A stretch of 24,609 nucleotides of DNA from Apostichopus californicus (taxonomy: Eukaryota; Echinodermata; Holothuroidea; Aspidochirotida; Stichopodidae): assembly GCA_020650975.1 (NCBI GenBank), contig JAIPMN010190890.1:1-24609 (forward strand), given 5' to 3'. This document shows positions 24,401 through 24,609 of the stretch, piece after piece. The translations under genes were made by a program, and so were the position numbers. The notes beneath the pieces were generated by a model that had not been told where the DNA came from, made no database searches, and worked only from the letters and a program-made list of their open reading frames with translations. Numbering within the stretch: position 1 is the first letter of the stretch; every line of letters begins with the position of its first letter.

Positions 24401-24450
24401 TTTTCTGTTAGCGAATAACATGGTACTTTTGTAAACACGGAATTTGTGAG
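425..24450 (-). CDS. Microexon-array gene: tandem 18-residue helical repeats (spliced, partial)
   Basis: This is one spliced minus-strand coding unit of 66 candidate exons, listed separately below and numbered in transcription order from 24450 downwards. Sixty-two are exactly 54 bp, and all begin and end on codon boundaries. Introns run from about 92 bp (8625-8716) to 1122 bp (20681-21802). Seen in sequence: a repeated 18-residue pattern with hydrophobic residues at positions 1, 6, 10, 13 and 14, S/T/D at 2 and often E at 5. Odd units usually carry Q9 and end in KK. Even units usually carry Cys at 13. In the exon entries, block position p1-p13 counts upward along the + strand within blocks A-D. 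Inference: each unit is one capped amphipathic helix, and paired units form a helical-hairpin solenoid, or alternatively a straight long coiled coil. No signal peptide, membrane segment or known domain is visible in the part covered. The 5' end lies outside the window and the 3' end is uncertain. Family and function are unknown. Introns not listed separately hold nothing I recognise. Confidence 0.85.
848..904 (-). CDS. Exon 65 of array, 57 bp (donor ambiguous)
   Basis: Encodes ELPSTYLEAYIDTQEIEQE, with acceptor TTTCACAG. With donor GAG|GTTGGT it is 57 bp and keeps phase. A better-looking donor 4 bp further (G|GTAATG) would give 61 bp and break phase into the next exon. Y6 aligns with the unit pattern, but L10 does not. 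Confidence 0.5.
1334..1387 (-). CDS. Exon 64 of array
   Basis: Encodes GTDDNFQLLLRKFNQKYK, with acceptor GATAACAG and donor GTAAGA. F6 and L10 are kept; Gly1 is unusual. A plus-strand 68-codon frame overlaps and is a shadow. Confidence 0.76.
1702..1755 (-). CDS. Exon 63 of array (odd type, Lys/Glu-rich)
   Basis: Encodes ISKEMYNKQIEEQEEKKK, with acceptor TTACTTAG and donor GTGAAT. The second half has lost the hydrophobic 13/14 positions and is highly charged. Confidence 0.8.
1961..2014 (-). CDS. Exon 62 of array (even type)
   Basis: Encodes LDINEYNIELQRSLEHKL, with acceptor TTTTTTTCAG and donor GTGAGT. Ser replaces Cys13. Confidence 0.87.
2156..2209 (-). CDS. Exon 61 of array (odd type), block A p1
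   Basis: Encodes MTEEELCDFLENLLQDAK, with acceptor TTGTTTAG and donor GTAAC. It looks more like an ordinary odd unit than the TLRD-type p1 units. Confidence 0.87.
2448..2501 (-). CDS. Exon 60 of array (even type), block A p2
   Basis: Encodes LTLQDIIEKIHSCLKESL, with acceptor CTTTTAG and donor GTGAGT. Confidence 0.87.
2638..2691 (-). pseudogene. Probable dead exon of the array (block A p3)
   Basis: A 54-base stop-free stretch reads IFLSRKTWNEIVTGNNVK and ends AAG|GTATTG, a usable donor. The acceptor position holds AC instead of AG. The register of blocks B and C predicts one odd exon exactly between the exons at 2448 and 2936, and none other is visible there. Similarity to live p3 units is weak, so decay or chance are both possible. 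Confidence 0.35.
2936..2989 (-). CDS. Exon 59 of array (even type), block A p4
   Basis: Encodes LSISDYVQELNNDEKSKH, with acceptor CAATCTAG and donor GTAAGT. Asp replaces Cys13. Confidence 0.85.
3126..3179 (-). CDS. Exon 58 of array (odd type), block A p5
   Basis: Encodes VKVNDYWNQLFCLLKNEK, with acceptor TCTTTTAG and a weaker donor, AAG|GTTTGC. Confidence 0.83.
3358..3411 (-). CDS. Exon 57 of array (even type), block A p6
   Basis: Encodes ISRGDLMAAFHLCLQNKK, with acceptor TTTCCTTAG and donor GTATTC. Confidence 0.86.
3649..3702 (-). CDS. Exon 56 of array (odd type), block A p7
   Basis: Encodes IDRDTFFGQLNKMFVENK, with acceptor CACACAG and donor GTAAGG. A model odd unit. Confidence 0.9.
3990..4043 (-). 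CDS. Exon 55 of array (even type), block A p8
   Basis: Encodes LDVKGLIAALQTCFHTDV, with acceptor TCTTGCAG and donor GTAAGT. LQ-x-CF and V18 match block B p8. A plus-strand 89-codon frame here is a shadow. Confidence 0.87.
4158..4211 (-). CDS. Exon 54 of array (odd type), block A p9
   Basis: Encodes ISQDTVCEKLNHLLAINK, with acceptor CTTTGCAG and donor GTAATA. ISQ and CEKLN are identical to block C p9 at 13449. Confidence 0.88.
4452..4505 (-). CDS. Exon 53 of array (even type), block A p10
   Basis: Encodes MDTERYFKEVQNCRKKNI, with acceptor TTACAACAG and donor GTAAGT. Confidence 0.87.
4613..4666 (-). CDS. Exon 52 of array (odd type), block A p11
   Basis: Encodes IPATTFVAQLDTLLEDKK, with acceptor ATCATCAG and donor GTAAGA. 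Confidence 0.88.
5077..5130 (-). CDS. Exon 51 of array (even type), block A p12
   Basis: Encodes LTIDEYVNELWDCSEKSL, with acceptor ACACACAG and donor GTAAGT. Classic capping box and N8-E9. Confidence 0.88.
5272..5325 (-). CDS. Exon 50 of array (odd type), block A p13
   Basis: Encodes IEESVFLNRLQNLCSNDI, with acceptor CTGTTTAG and donor GTAAGT. Confidence 0.87.
5487..5540 (-). CDS. Exon 49 of array, block B p1
   Basis: Encodes IKREYVVSTLRDLLKDKF, with acceptor ATTTTCAG and donor GTAAGT. The TLRD-x-L core matches block C p1. Confidence 0.87.
5813..5866 (-). CDS. Exon 48 of array (even type), block B p2
   Basis: Encodes IDVGEYLDTLETCLAEKS, with acceptor TGTTACAG and donor GTGAGA. Longer open frames on both strands here are shadows. 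Confidence 0.88.
5867..6723 (-). other. Intron 47/48, 857 bp
   Basis: AT-rich intron. A CTTAC donor-like site at 6541-6545 has no stop-free 54-bp partner. A 60-codon plus-strand frame at 6004-6186 has no features. I see nothing else. Confidence 0.6.
6724..6777 (-). CDS. Exon 47 of array (odd type), block B p3
   Basis: Encodes ISLKLFGTQMEHLLSEKT, with acceptor CATTTACAG and donor GTATCA. The donor is weaker than most. Confidence 0.84.
6952..7005 (-). CDS. Exon 46 of array (even type), block B p4
   Basis: Encodes LTIKEILEEYRNCLKTNL, with acceptor AATTACAG and donor GTAAG. Tyr10 in place of Leu is shared with block C p4. Confidence 0.88.
7006..7540 (-). other. Intron 45/46, 535 bp
   Basis: AT-rich. 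A donor-like AAG|GTGAAC near 7244 follows a stop-free stretch with Cys at the 13th codon, but it lacks an AG acceptor and the rest of the pattern, so it is not called. Confidence 0.5.
7541..7594 (-). CDS. Exon 45 of array (odd type), block B p5
   Basis: Encodes ITKEGFFDQLKKLLNTQK, with acceptor ATCTTTTAG and donor GTATAA. Confidence 0.87.
7771..7824 (-). CDS. Exon 44 of array (even type), block B p6
   Basis: Encodes LSKASLMERFHKLVEENL, with acceptor CTTCAACAG and donor GTAAG. L6-M7 and F10-H11 match block A p6 at 3358. Confidence 0.86.
8218..8271 (-). CDS. Exon 43 of array (odd type), block B p7
   Basis: Encodes IQEVTFLGELTMLFTKNQ, with acceptor GCTTCCAG and donor GTAAG. Two longer minus-strand open frames over this site are partial shadows. 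Confidence 0.87.
8571..8624 (-). CDS. Exon 42 of array (even type), block B p8
   Basis: Encodes LQLDSILNQLQNCFKNKV, with acceptor TTGTGTAG and donor GTGAGT. A second AG lies 6 bp inside (CTTCAG); the outer AG is chosen because it gives 18 codons and the LQ-x-CF match to block A p8. Either choice keeps frame. Confidence 0.8.
8717..8770 (-). CDS. Exon 41 of array (odd type), block B p9
   Basis: Encodes IAEEQFCNNLNDLLTRKK, with acceptor CTCATCAG and donor GTACGT. The FC-x-x-LND pattern matches block C p9. Confidence 0.88.
8891..8916 (+). repeat. G-rich tract
   Basis: Several runs of G (GGAGGGG, TAGGG, then a run of about 12 G) within an intron. It could form a quadruplex on the + strand; in the pre-mRNA it reads as a C/U tract. 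Confidence 0.7.
9190..9243 (-). CDS. Exon 40 of array (even type), block B p10
   Basis: Encodes YTMEEFTSELENCVQEKL, with acceptor CTCCCACAG and donor GTGAC. Tyr at position 1 is unusual. Confidence 0.86.
9365..9418 (-). CDS. Exon 39 of array (odd type), block B p11
   Basis: Encodes ISEATFFKQLEKLHDESK, with acceptor TTATTGCAG and donor GTGAAA. Confidence 0.87.
9881..9934 (-). CDS. Exon 38 of array (even type), block B p12
   Basis: Encodes MTKDEFINELKKCLKENS, with acceptor CTTGCTAG and donor GTATGC. It has a clear capping box (T2, E5) and N8-E9-L10, C13. Confidence 0.87.
9935..10459 (-). other. Intron 37/38, 525 bp
   Basis: AT-rich intron; I see nothing in it. Confidence 0.6.
10460..10513 (-). 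CDS. Exon 37 of array (odd type), block B p13
   Basis: Encodes VDEGIFLTRLGDLFKAKK, with acceptor TTGCTAAAG (AAG) and donor GTACGA. FL-x-RL with Arg9 is shared with block A p13 at 5272. Confidence 0.85.
10911..10964 (-). CDS. Exon 36 of array, block C p1
   Basis: Encodes IDDKLVIKTLRDCLREQT, with acceptor CCTTACAG and donor GTAAG. The TLRD-x-L core matches block B p1 at 5487. Confidence 0.87.
11244..11297 (-). CDS. Exon 35 of array (even type), block C p2
   Basis: Encodes IKIADYLDTLKTALEKEL, with acceptor TTCATAG and donor GTAAG. YLDTL at 6-10 is identical in block B p2 (5813). Ala replaces Cys13. Confidence 0.88.
11482..11535 (-). CDS. Exon 34 of array (odd type), block C p3
   Basis: Encodes ITVDVFCDQLRLLLSKEK, with acceptor TTTGTTTAG and donor GTAAA. 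Closely similar to block D p3 (F6, D8-Q9-L10-R11, L13-L14). Confidence 0.88.
11741..11794 (-). CDS. Exon 33 of array (even type), block C p4
   Basis: Encodes LTKKALVEEYLTCLGSTL, with acceptor CTTAG and donor GTGATA. By eye it shares 9 of 18 residues with block B p4 at 6952, including the unusual EEY at 8-10. Confidence 0.86.
12140..12193 (-). CDS. Exon 32 of array (odd type), block C p5
   Basis: Encodes LSQASFLGQVSNLFITGK, with acceptor CTTCTTCAG and donor GTAACC. V replaces L at position 10. Confidence 0.86.
12194..12755 (-). other. Intron 31/32, 562 bp
   Basis: AT-rich intron; I see nothing in it. Confidence 0.6.
12756..12809 (-). CDS. Exon 31 of array (even type), block C p6
   Basis: Encodes MPANDFMGKLHACVRKGS, with acceptor TCTTACAG and donor GTAAGT. 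M7 and H11 are shared with the p6 units of blocks A and B. Confidence 0.87.
12964..13017 (-). CDS. Exon 30 of array (odd type), block C p7
   Basis: Encodes IKEDIFLKQLTDLFVKGK, with acceptor ATTCACAG and donor GTAACC. By eye it shares 9 of 18 residues with block B p7 and 8 of 18 with block A p7. Confidence 0.88.
13221..13274 (-). CDS. Exon 29 of array (even type), block C p8
   Basis: Encodes IDLQKFINELQICLEKKW, with acceptor CACACAG and donor GTGAGT. L10-Q11-x-C13 is shared by the p8 units. Confidence 0.88.
13449..13502 (-). CDS. Exon 28 of array (odd type), block C p9
   Basis: Encodes ISQELFCEKLNDFFNVKK, with acceptor GTTCTCAG and donor GTATG. By eye it shares 9 of 18 residues with each of the other p9 units (4158 and 8717), including Cys7 and L10-N11. 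Confidence 0.88.
13503..14260 (-). other. Intron 27/28, 758 bp
   Basis: AT-rich intron. One donor-like GTAATT at 13682 follows a cysteine-rich open stretch with no acceptor. No exon is supported. Confidence 0.6.
14261..14314 (-). CDS. Exon 27 of array (even type), block C p10
   Basis: Encodes LDIGGLVSEMRNCLDKKL, with acceptor CAACAG and donor GTGAG. The SE-x-x-NC-x-x-x-KL pattern matches block B p10. Confidence 0.87.
14437..14490 (-). CDS. Exon 26 of array (odd type), block C p11
   Basis: Encodes IKETLFVTELSKVRDSGK, with acceptor CCACAG and donor GTAACT. The K-x-x-D-x-x-K end matches block B p11 at 9365. Confidence 0.86.
14832..14885 (-). CDS. Exon 25 of array (even type), block C p12
   Basis: Encodes LDAEAYINEMRTCLQQKM, with acceptor AACTTAAAG (AAG instead of CAG/TAG) and donor GTAAG. 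N8-E9 is shared by all three p12 units. Confidence 0.84.
15011..15044 (+). repeat. G-rich tract
   Basis: Runs GAGGAGGGG, CGGGGG, AGGGGGGGGGG and TTGGGG form at least four G-runs, a quadruplex-capable arrangement, inside the 981-bp intron before array exon 25. Confidence 0.7.
15827..15842 (+). repeat. Poly-G, 16 bp
   Basis: An uninterrupted run of 16 G, 24 bp from array exon 24 on its donor side. The length is likely polymorphic and error-prone in sequencing. Confidence 0.85.
15867..15920 (-). CDS. Exon 24 of array (odd type), block C p13
   Basis: Encodes LTPVVFAAQLLEVVKTPK, with acceptor TTCTTACAG and donor GTAATT. F6, Q9 and L10 are kept. It lies only 24 bp from a 16-bp G tract. Confidence 0.83.
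16190..16243 (-). CDS. Exon 23 of array, block D p1
   Basis: Encodes ITIKFFLSTIHSALEEKL, with acceptor CATTGCAG and donor GTATGA. It sits where the other p1 units sit, though its IHS-x-L-x-E-x-L end also resembles the unit at 2448. Confidence 0.85.
16488..16541 (-). CDS. Exon 22 of array (even type), block D p2
   Basis: Encodes LQITDFMEGLKRCVMEKL, with acceptor TTTAACAG and donor GTAAG. Confidence 0.87.
16646..16699 (-). CDS. Exon 21 of array (odd type), block D p3
   Basis: Encodes ITDDAFRDQLRKLLQVKE, with acceptor TGCACAG and donor GTAAAT. By eye it shares 10 of 18 residues with the block C p3 unit at 11482. Confidence 0.88.
16929..16982 (-). CDS. Exon 20 of array (even type), block D p4
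   Basis: Encodes ISKTDLMKEHESCLREKV, with acceptor TTTTACAG and donor GTGAGT. Position 10 is His instead of Leu; the p4 units of blocks B and C also lack L10 (Tyr there). Confidence 0.86.
17361..17405 (-). CDS. Exon 19 of array, 45 bp, shifted donor; block D p5
   Basis: Encodes VKDTTFFSQLLSIVK (15 codons), with acceptor TTTTAACAG and donor AAG|GTATTG. The unit matches the odd type through position 15, then the donor comes three codons early. The frame stays open for the missing codons, but there is no GT at the normal place. This suggests loss of the original donor and use of one 9 bp inside. Confidence 0.8.
17406..18073 (-). other. Intron 18/19, 668 bp
   Basis: AT-rich intron partly covered by a chance 133-codon minus-strand frame. 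No further exon is supported. Confidence 0.55.
18074..18127 (-). CDS. Exon 18 of array (even type), block D
   Basis: Encodes LKYDDVTTELKLCFQQTL, with acceptor TTAATAG and donor GTAAG. A 133-codon open frame (17853-18254, minus) crosses it in another frame; the 54-bp exon frame is preferred because of the repeat pattern and splice sites. Confidence 0.84.
18293..18346 (-). CDS. Exon 17 of array (odd type), block D
   Basis: Encodes MTEERFFEHLLNLLKSNA, with acceptor ATTACAG and donor GTAAG. Shares MTEE and L-x-NLL with the unit at 2156. Confidence 0.86.
18790..18843 (-). CDS. Exon 16 of array (even type), block D
   Basis: Encodes IEQLKYMEALRNCWKKGM, with acceptor GTACCCAG and donor GTAAG. The intron before exon 15 is filled after this exon and is only 96 bp on the other side. 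Confidence 0.86.
18940..18993 (-). CDS. Exon 15 of array (odd type), block D
   Basis: Encodes VQLETYMSELDSLWKEKK, with acceptor TTCCGCAG and donor GTGACT. Confidence 0.86.
19114..19139. repeat. Inverted repeat, 10-bp arms
   Basis: GTAGGCCTAT and ATAGGCCTAC flank a 6-bp spacer in the intron between array exons 14 and 15. Each arm contains the palindrome TAGGCCTA. Function unknown. Confidence 0.7.
19169..19222 (-). CDS. Exon 14 of array (even type), block D
   Basis: Encodes IDFAAYRNQLESCVQKKT, with acceptor TTCAACAG and donor GTGAGT. The LE-x-CVQ-x-K end resembles the block B p10 unit at 9190. Confidence 0.87.
19378..19431 (-). CDS. Exon 13 of array (odd type), block D
   Basis: Encodes ILETNFLQQLRVRLLDNK, with acceptor TTTACCCTAG and donor GTAATG. 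F6, Q9 and L10 are present. Confidence 0.85.
19565..19618 (-). CDS. Exon 12 of array (even type), block D
   Basis: Encodes LDSMGYIAALVDCVEKKL, with acceptor AATAG and donor GTAAG. Typical LD start, Y6, L10 and C13. Confidence 0.87.
19847..19900 (-). CDS. Exon 11 of array (odd type), block D
   Basis: Encodes ISDETLLSQFQELLKNEK, with acceptor ATTTCAG and donor GTAACT. Position 10 is F instead of L. Confidence 0.85.
20212..20259 (-). CDS. Exon 10 of array, 48 bp, shifted acceptor
   Basis: Encodes SNEHLEALMSSKEKHL (16 codons). The donor is TTG|GTAAG. Reading two codons further upstream restores an 18-residue unit starting I-Q, but the bases there are CCAA|ATCCAG. The expected ancestral acceptor AG thus reads AA, and the in-unit CAG 6 bp downstream now serves as acceptor. 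Frame is kept. Confidence 0.75.
20381..20500 (+). pseudogene. Possible retrotransposon Gag-like fragment
   Basis: A plus-strand frame just after a TAG reads LTPLCSIKSKPGEKVHDY then VPSLLQFQSTAKSF. The PGE-x-V-x-DY-x-x-x-L layout resembles the Gag core of LTR retrotransposons. No protease, reverse transcriptase or LTR is seen nearby, so at best this is a short relic. The open frame runs on to 20653 without further likeness and overlaps array exon 9 on the other strand. Confidence 0.25.
20627..20680 (-). CDS. Exon 9 of array (odd type), block D
   Basis: Encodes IDEKLFLGQLCEVHEGGE, with acceptor TTTTAACAG and donor GTAACT. The FLGQL core is typical; the C-terminal part is unusual (VHEGGE). Confidence 0.84.
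20710..20715 (-). promoter_or_regulatory. AATAAA polyadenylation signal candidate
   Basis: AATAAA on the minus strand, about 130 bases after the stop of the 165-codon frame. The spacing suits a 3' UTR, but this hexamer is common in AT-rich DNA. Confidence 0.3.
20847..21344 (-). CDS. Cys-rich 165-codon open frame; candidate alternative terminal exon
   Basis: A stop-free frame of 165 codons ends in TAA at 20847-20849. It begins right after TTGTTTGTATAG, a plausible 3' splice site whose TAG is also the upstream in-frame stop. Its phase (AGT first) matches the array's phase-0 introns, so exon 21803-21856 could be spliced to it. The translation has 8 cysteines and two N-glycosylation sequons (NKT, NAT) near the end, with pieces such as FNGKQYRHDIWSARV, HPIVHCWERN and HPCNKTCNKIYGG. 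I do not recognise a domain. It does not have the 18-residue repeat. It could be an alternative C-terminus, an exon of a nested or dead gene, or chance; chance is unlikely at this length in such AT-rich DNA. Confidence 0.4.
   Translation of the reverse strand, partial: SYISICFVAFHVQLCPSPHTQIPFNGKQYRHDIWSARVMSYMADIIQYMDFHVHPIVHCWERNKLTMKVVHRDLDGFPGHVFSTVNGFELLTTRCLIKTVWIYIIRVCQDTSQCKLANDVSFFYISETPTYGPNPTKHPCNKTCNKIYGGNATLPLKQIDMTANQ
21803..21856 (-). CDS. Exon 8 of array
   Basis: Encodes VKRSHVVEGLQEILQNKL, with acceptor GTTACAG and donor GTGAGT. It resembles the p1 units (V6 before L10). It is the last exon before the 1122-bp intron that holds a possible alternative terminal exon. Confidence 0.83.
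22265..22318 (-). CDS. Exon 7 of array (even type)
   Basis: Encodes LTTTEYTEELQQCIDNKW, with acceptor TTACCAG and donor GTAAG. This is a textbook even unit: T2-x-x-E5 capping box, Y6, L10 and C13. Confidence 0.87.
22411..22464 (-). CDS. Exon 6 of array (odd type)
   Basis: Encodes GNEDYYCYQLNHLLENKQ, with acceptor TTTCACAG and donor GTGAG. Position 1 is Gly. C7, Q9 and L10 resemble the p9 units (FC..L N). Confidence 0.82.
22765..22818 (-). CDS. Exon 5 of array
   Basis: Encodes ITKENMMDELRRSAMENI, with acceptor TTTGGCAG and donor GTAAGG. It ends in ATA rather than a G-ending codon before the donor. Confidence 0.8.
23068..23121 (-). CDS. Exon 4 of array (even type)
   Basis: Encodes IQIIDYMGELTHSVDENL, with acceptor CAACAG and donor GTATG. 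Even-type D5-Y6 and L10 are present, with Ser at 13 where Cys is usual. Confidence 0.82.
23266..23319 (-). CDS. Exon 3 of array (odd type)
   Basis: Encodes IAEDEYFRTLEGALKEKQ, with an acceptor at GCAG and donor GTGACG. Typical I1, E3, Y6 and L10. Confidence 0.82.
23320..23849 (-). other. Intron 2/3, 530 bp
   Basis: AT-rich intron with no repeat-type exon or other feature that I can see. Confidence 0.6.
23850..23903 (-). CDS. Exon 2 of array
   Basis: Encodes LSKQPMFQILREAVVRKQ. The acceptor is CTTGCAG and the donor GTAAT. L10 is kept; Cys13 is absent. Confidence 0.75.
24099..24370 (+). mobile_element. tRNA-derived SINE-like element
   Basis: The head (24099-24189) has a pol III A box TGGCCGAGTGG at 24105-24115 and a B box GGTTCGATCCC at 24168-24178, arranged as in a class II (Leu/Ser-like) tRNA with degraded stems. 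The tail contains two perfect hairpins, AAGCCC-TTGC-GGGCTT (24315-24330) and ACCAC-ATTC-GTGGT (about 24333-24346). I see no clear target-site duplication, so the right end is approximate. It lies in the intron between array exons 1 and 2. Confidence 0.6.
24397..24450 (-). CDS. Exon 1 of array (first in window)
   Basis: Encodes LTNSVFTKVPCYSLTEKC. The acceptor is TTTGCAG and the donor GTAAGTT, both strong. The repeat pattern is poor (V9, P10 instead of x-L), so this may be an edge unit. It fits by size, phase and splice sites. Confidence 0.65.
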
Positions 24451-24609
24451 CTGCAAAGAATCCAAAAGCAAATAAGAAAAGTTGGTGCTCATTTCAGAAA
24501 AGAAATTTAAAGGAGGAGAAATTATTAAGGTTGAAAATTACTTCTAATTTTATTAACTTGTATTATTTGTATCACCTTAGAATAATATATGTCACGATAG
24601 GTGATATAT

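Noticed and set aside
425..24450. Fibrillar collagen gene, because of the 54-bp exons
   Set aside because: No Gly-X-Y repeat; the units are hydrophobic/charged helical segments.
425..24450. CRISPR array or bacterial tandem repeat
   Set aside because: The units are not identical DNA repeats, spacing varies from 92 to 1122 bp, and canonical GT-AG splice sites flank every unit.

Overview
The window looks like animal (metazoan) nuclear DNA. It is AT-rich and mostly intron, with GT-AG splice signals and no bacterial-style gene packing. It also carries a tRNA-derived SINE-like element near the right end and three long poly-G tracts. I cannot name the species; an invertebrate is only an inference.

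Almost the whole window is one minus-strand gene segment built from microexons. I read 66 candidate coding exons between 24450 and 425. Sixty-two are exactly 54 bp (18 codons), and the other four are 45, 48, 51 and 57 bp. Each has an AG acceptor and a GT donor, starts and ends on a codon boundary (phase 0-0), and has no internal stop. Joined, they give about 1183 codons. None is visible in a simple ORF scan because each is shorter than the random open frames around it. Neither the true 5' end nor a signal peptide is in the window, so the gene probably continues past 24609.

The encoded 18-residue units fall into two alternating types. The 'odd' type is close to I-S/T/D-E-x-x-F-x-x-Q-L-x-x-L-L/F-x-x-K-K. 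The 'even' type is close to L/I-T/D-x-x-E/D-Y/F-x-x-x-L-x-x-C-L-x-x-K-L. Each looks like one amphipathic helix with an N-terminal capping box, so an odd plus even pair would be a 36-residue helical hairpin. I do not recognise the family.

The exons are also organised at a higher level. Block B (5487-10513) and block C (10911-15920) each have 13 exons that match one for one in order. Block A (2156-5325) matches with 12 intact exons and one apparently dead exon at the expected place. Block D (16190-20680) starts in the same register but has 15 exons. Partial arrays lie on each side (21803-24450 and 425-2014). The locus therefore seems to have grown by tandem duplication of a 13-exon, roughly 5.3 kb unit.

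Inside the largest intron (20681-21802) is a 165-codon, cysteine-rich minus-strand open frame. It has a plausible acceptor in the right phase and a downstream AATAAA, so it may be an alternative terminal exon. Other contents are a possible retrotransposon Gag-like fragment, the SINE-like element, G-tracts and a small inverted repeat. The remaining introns show nothing I can interpret.
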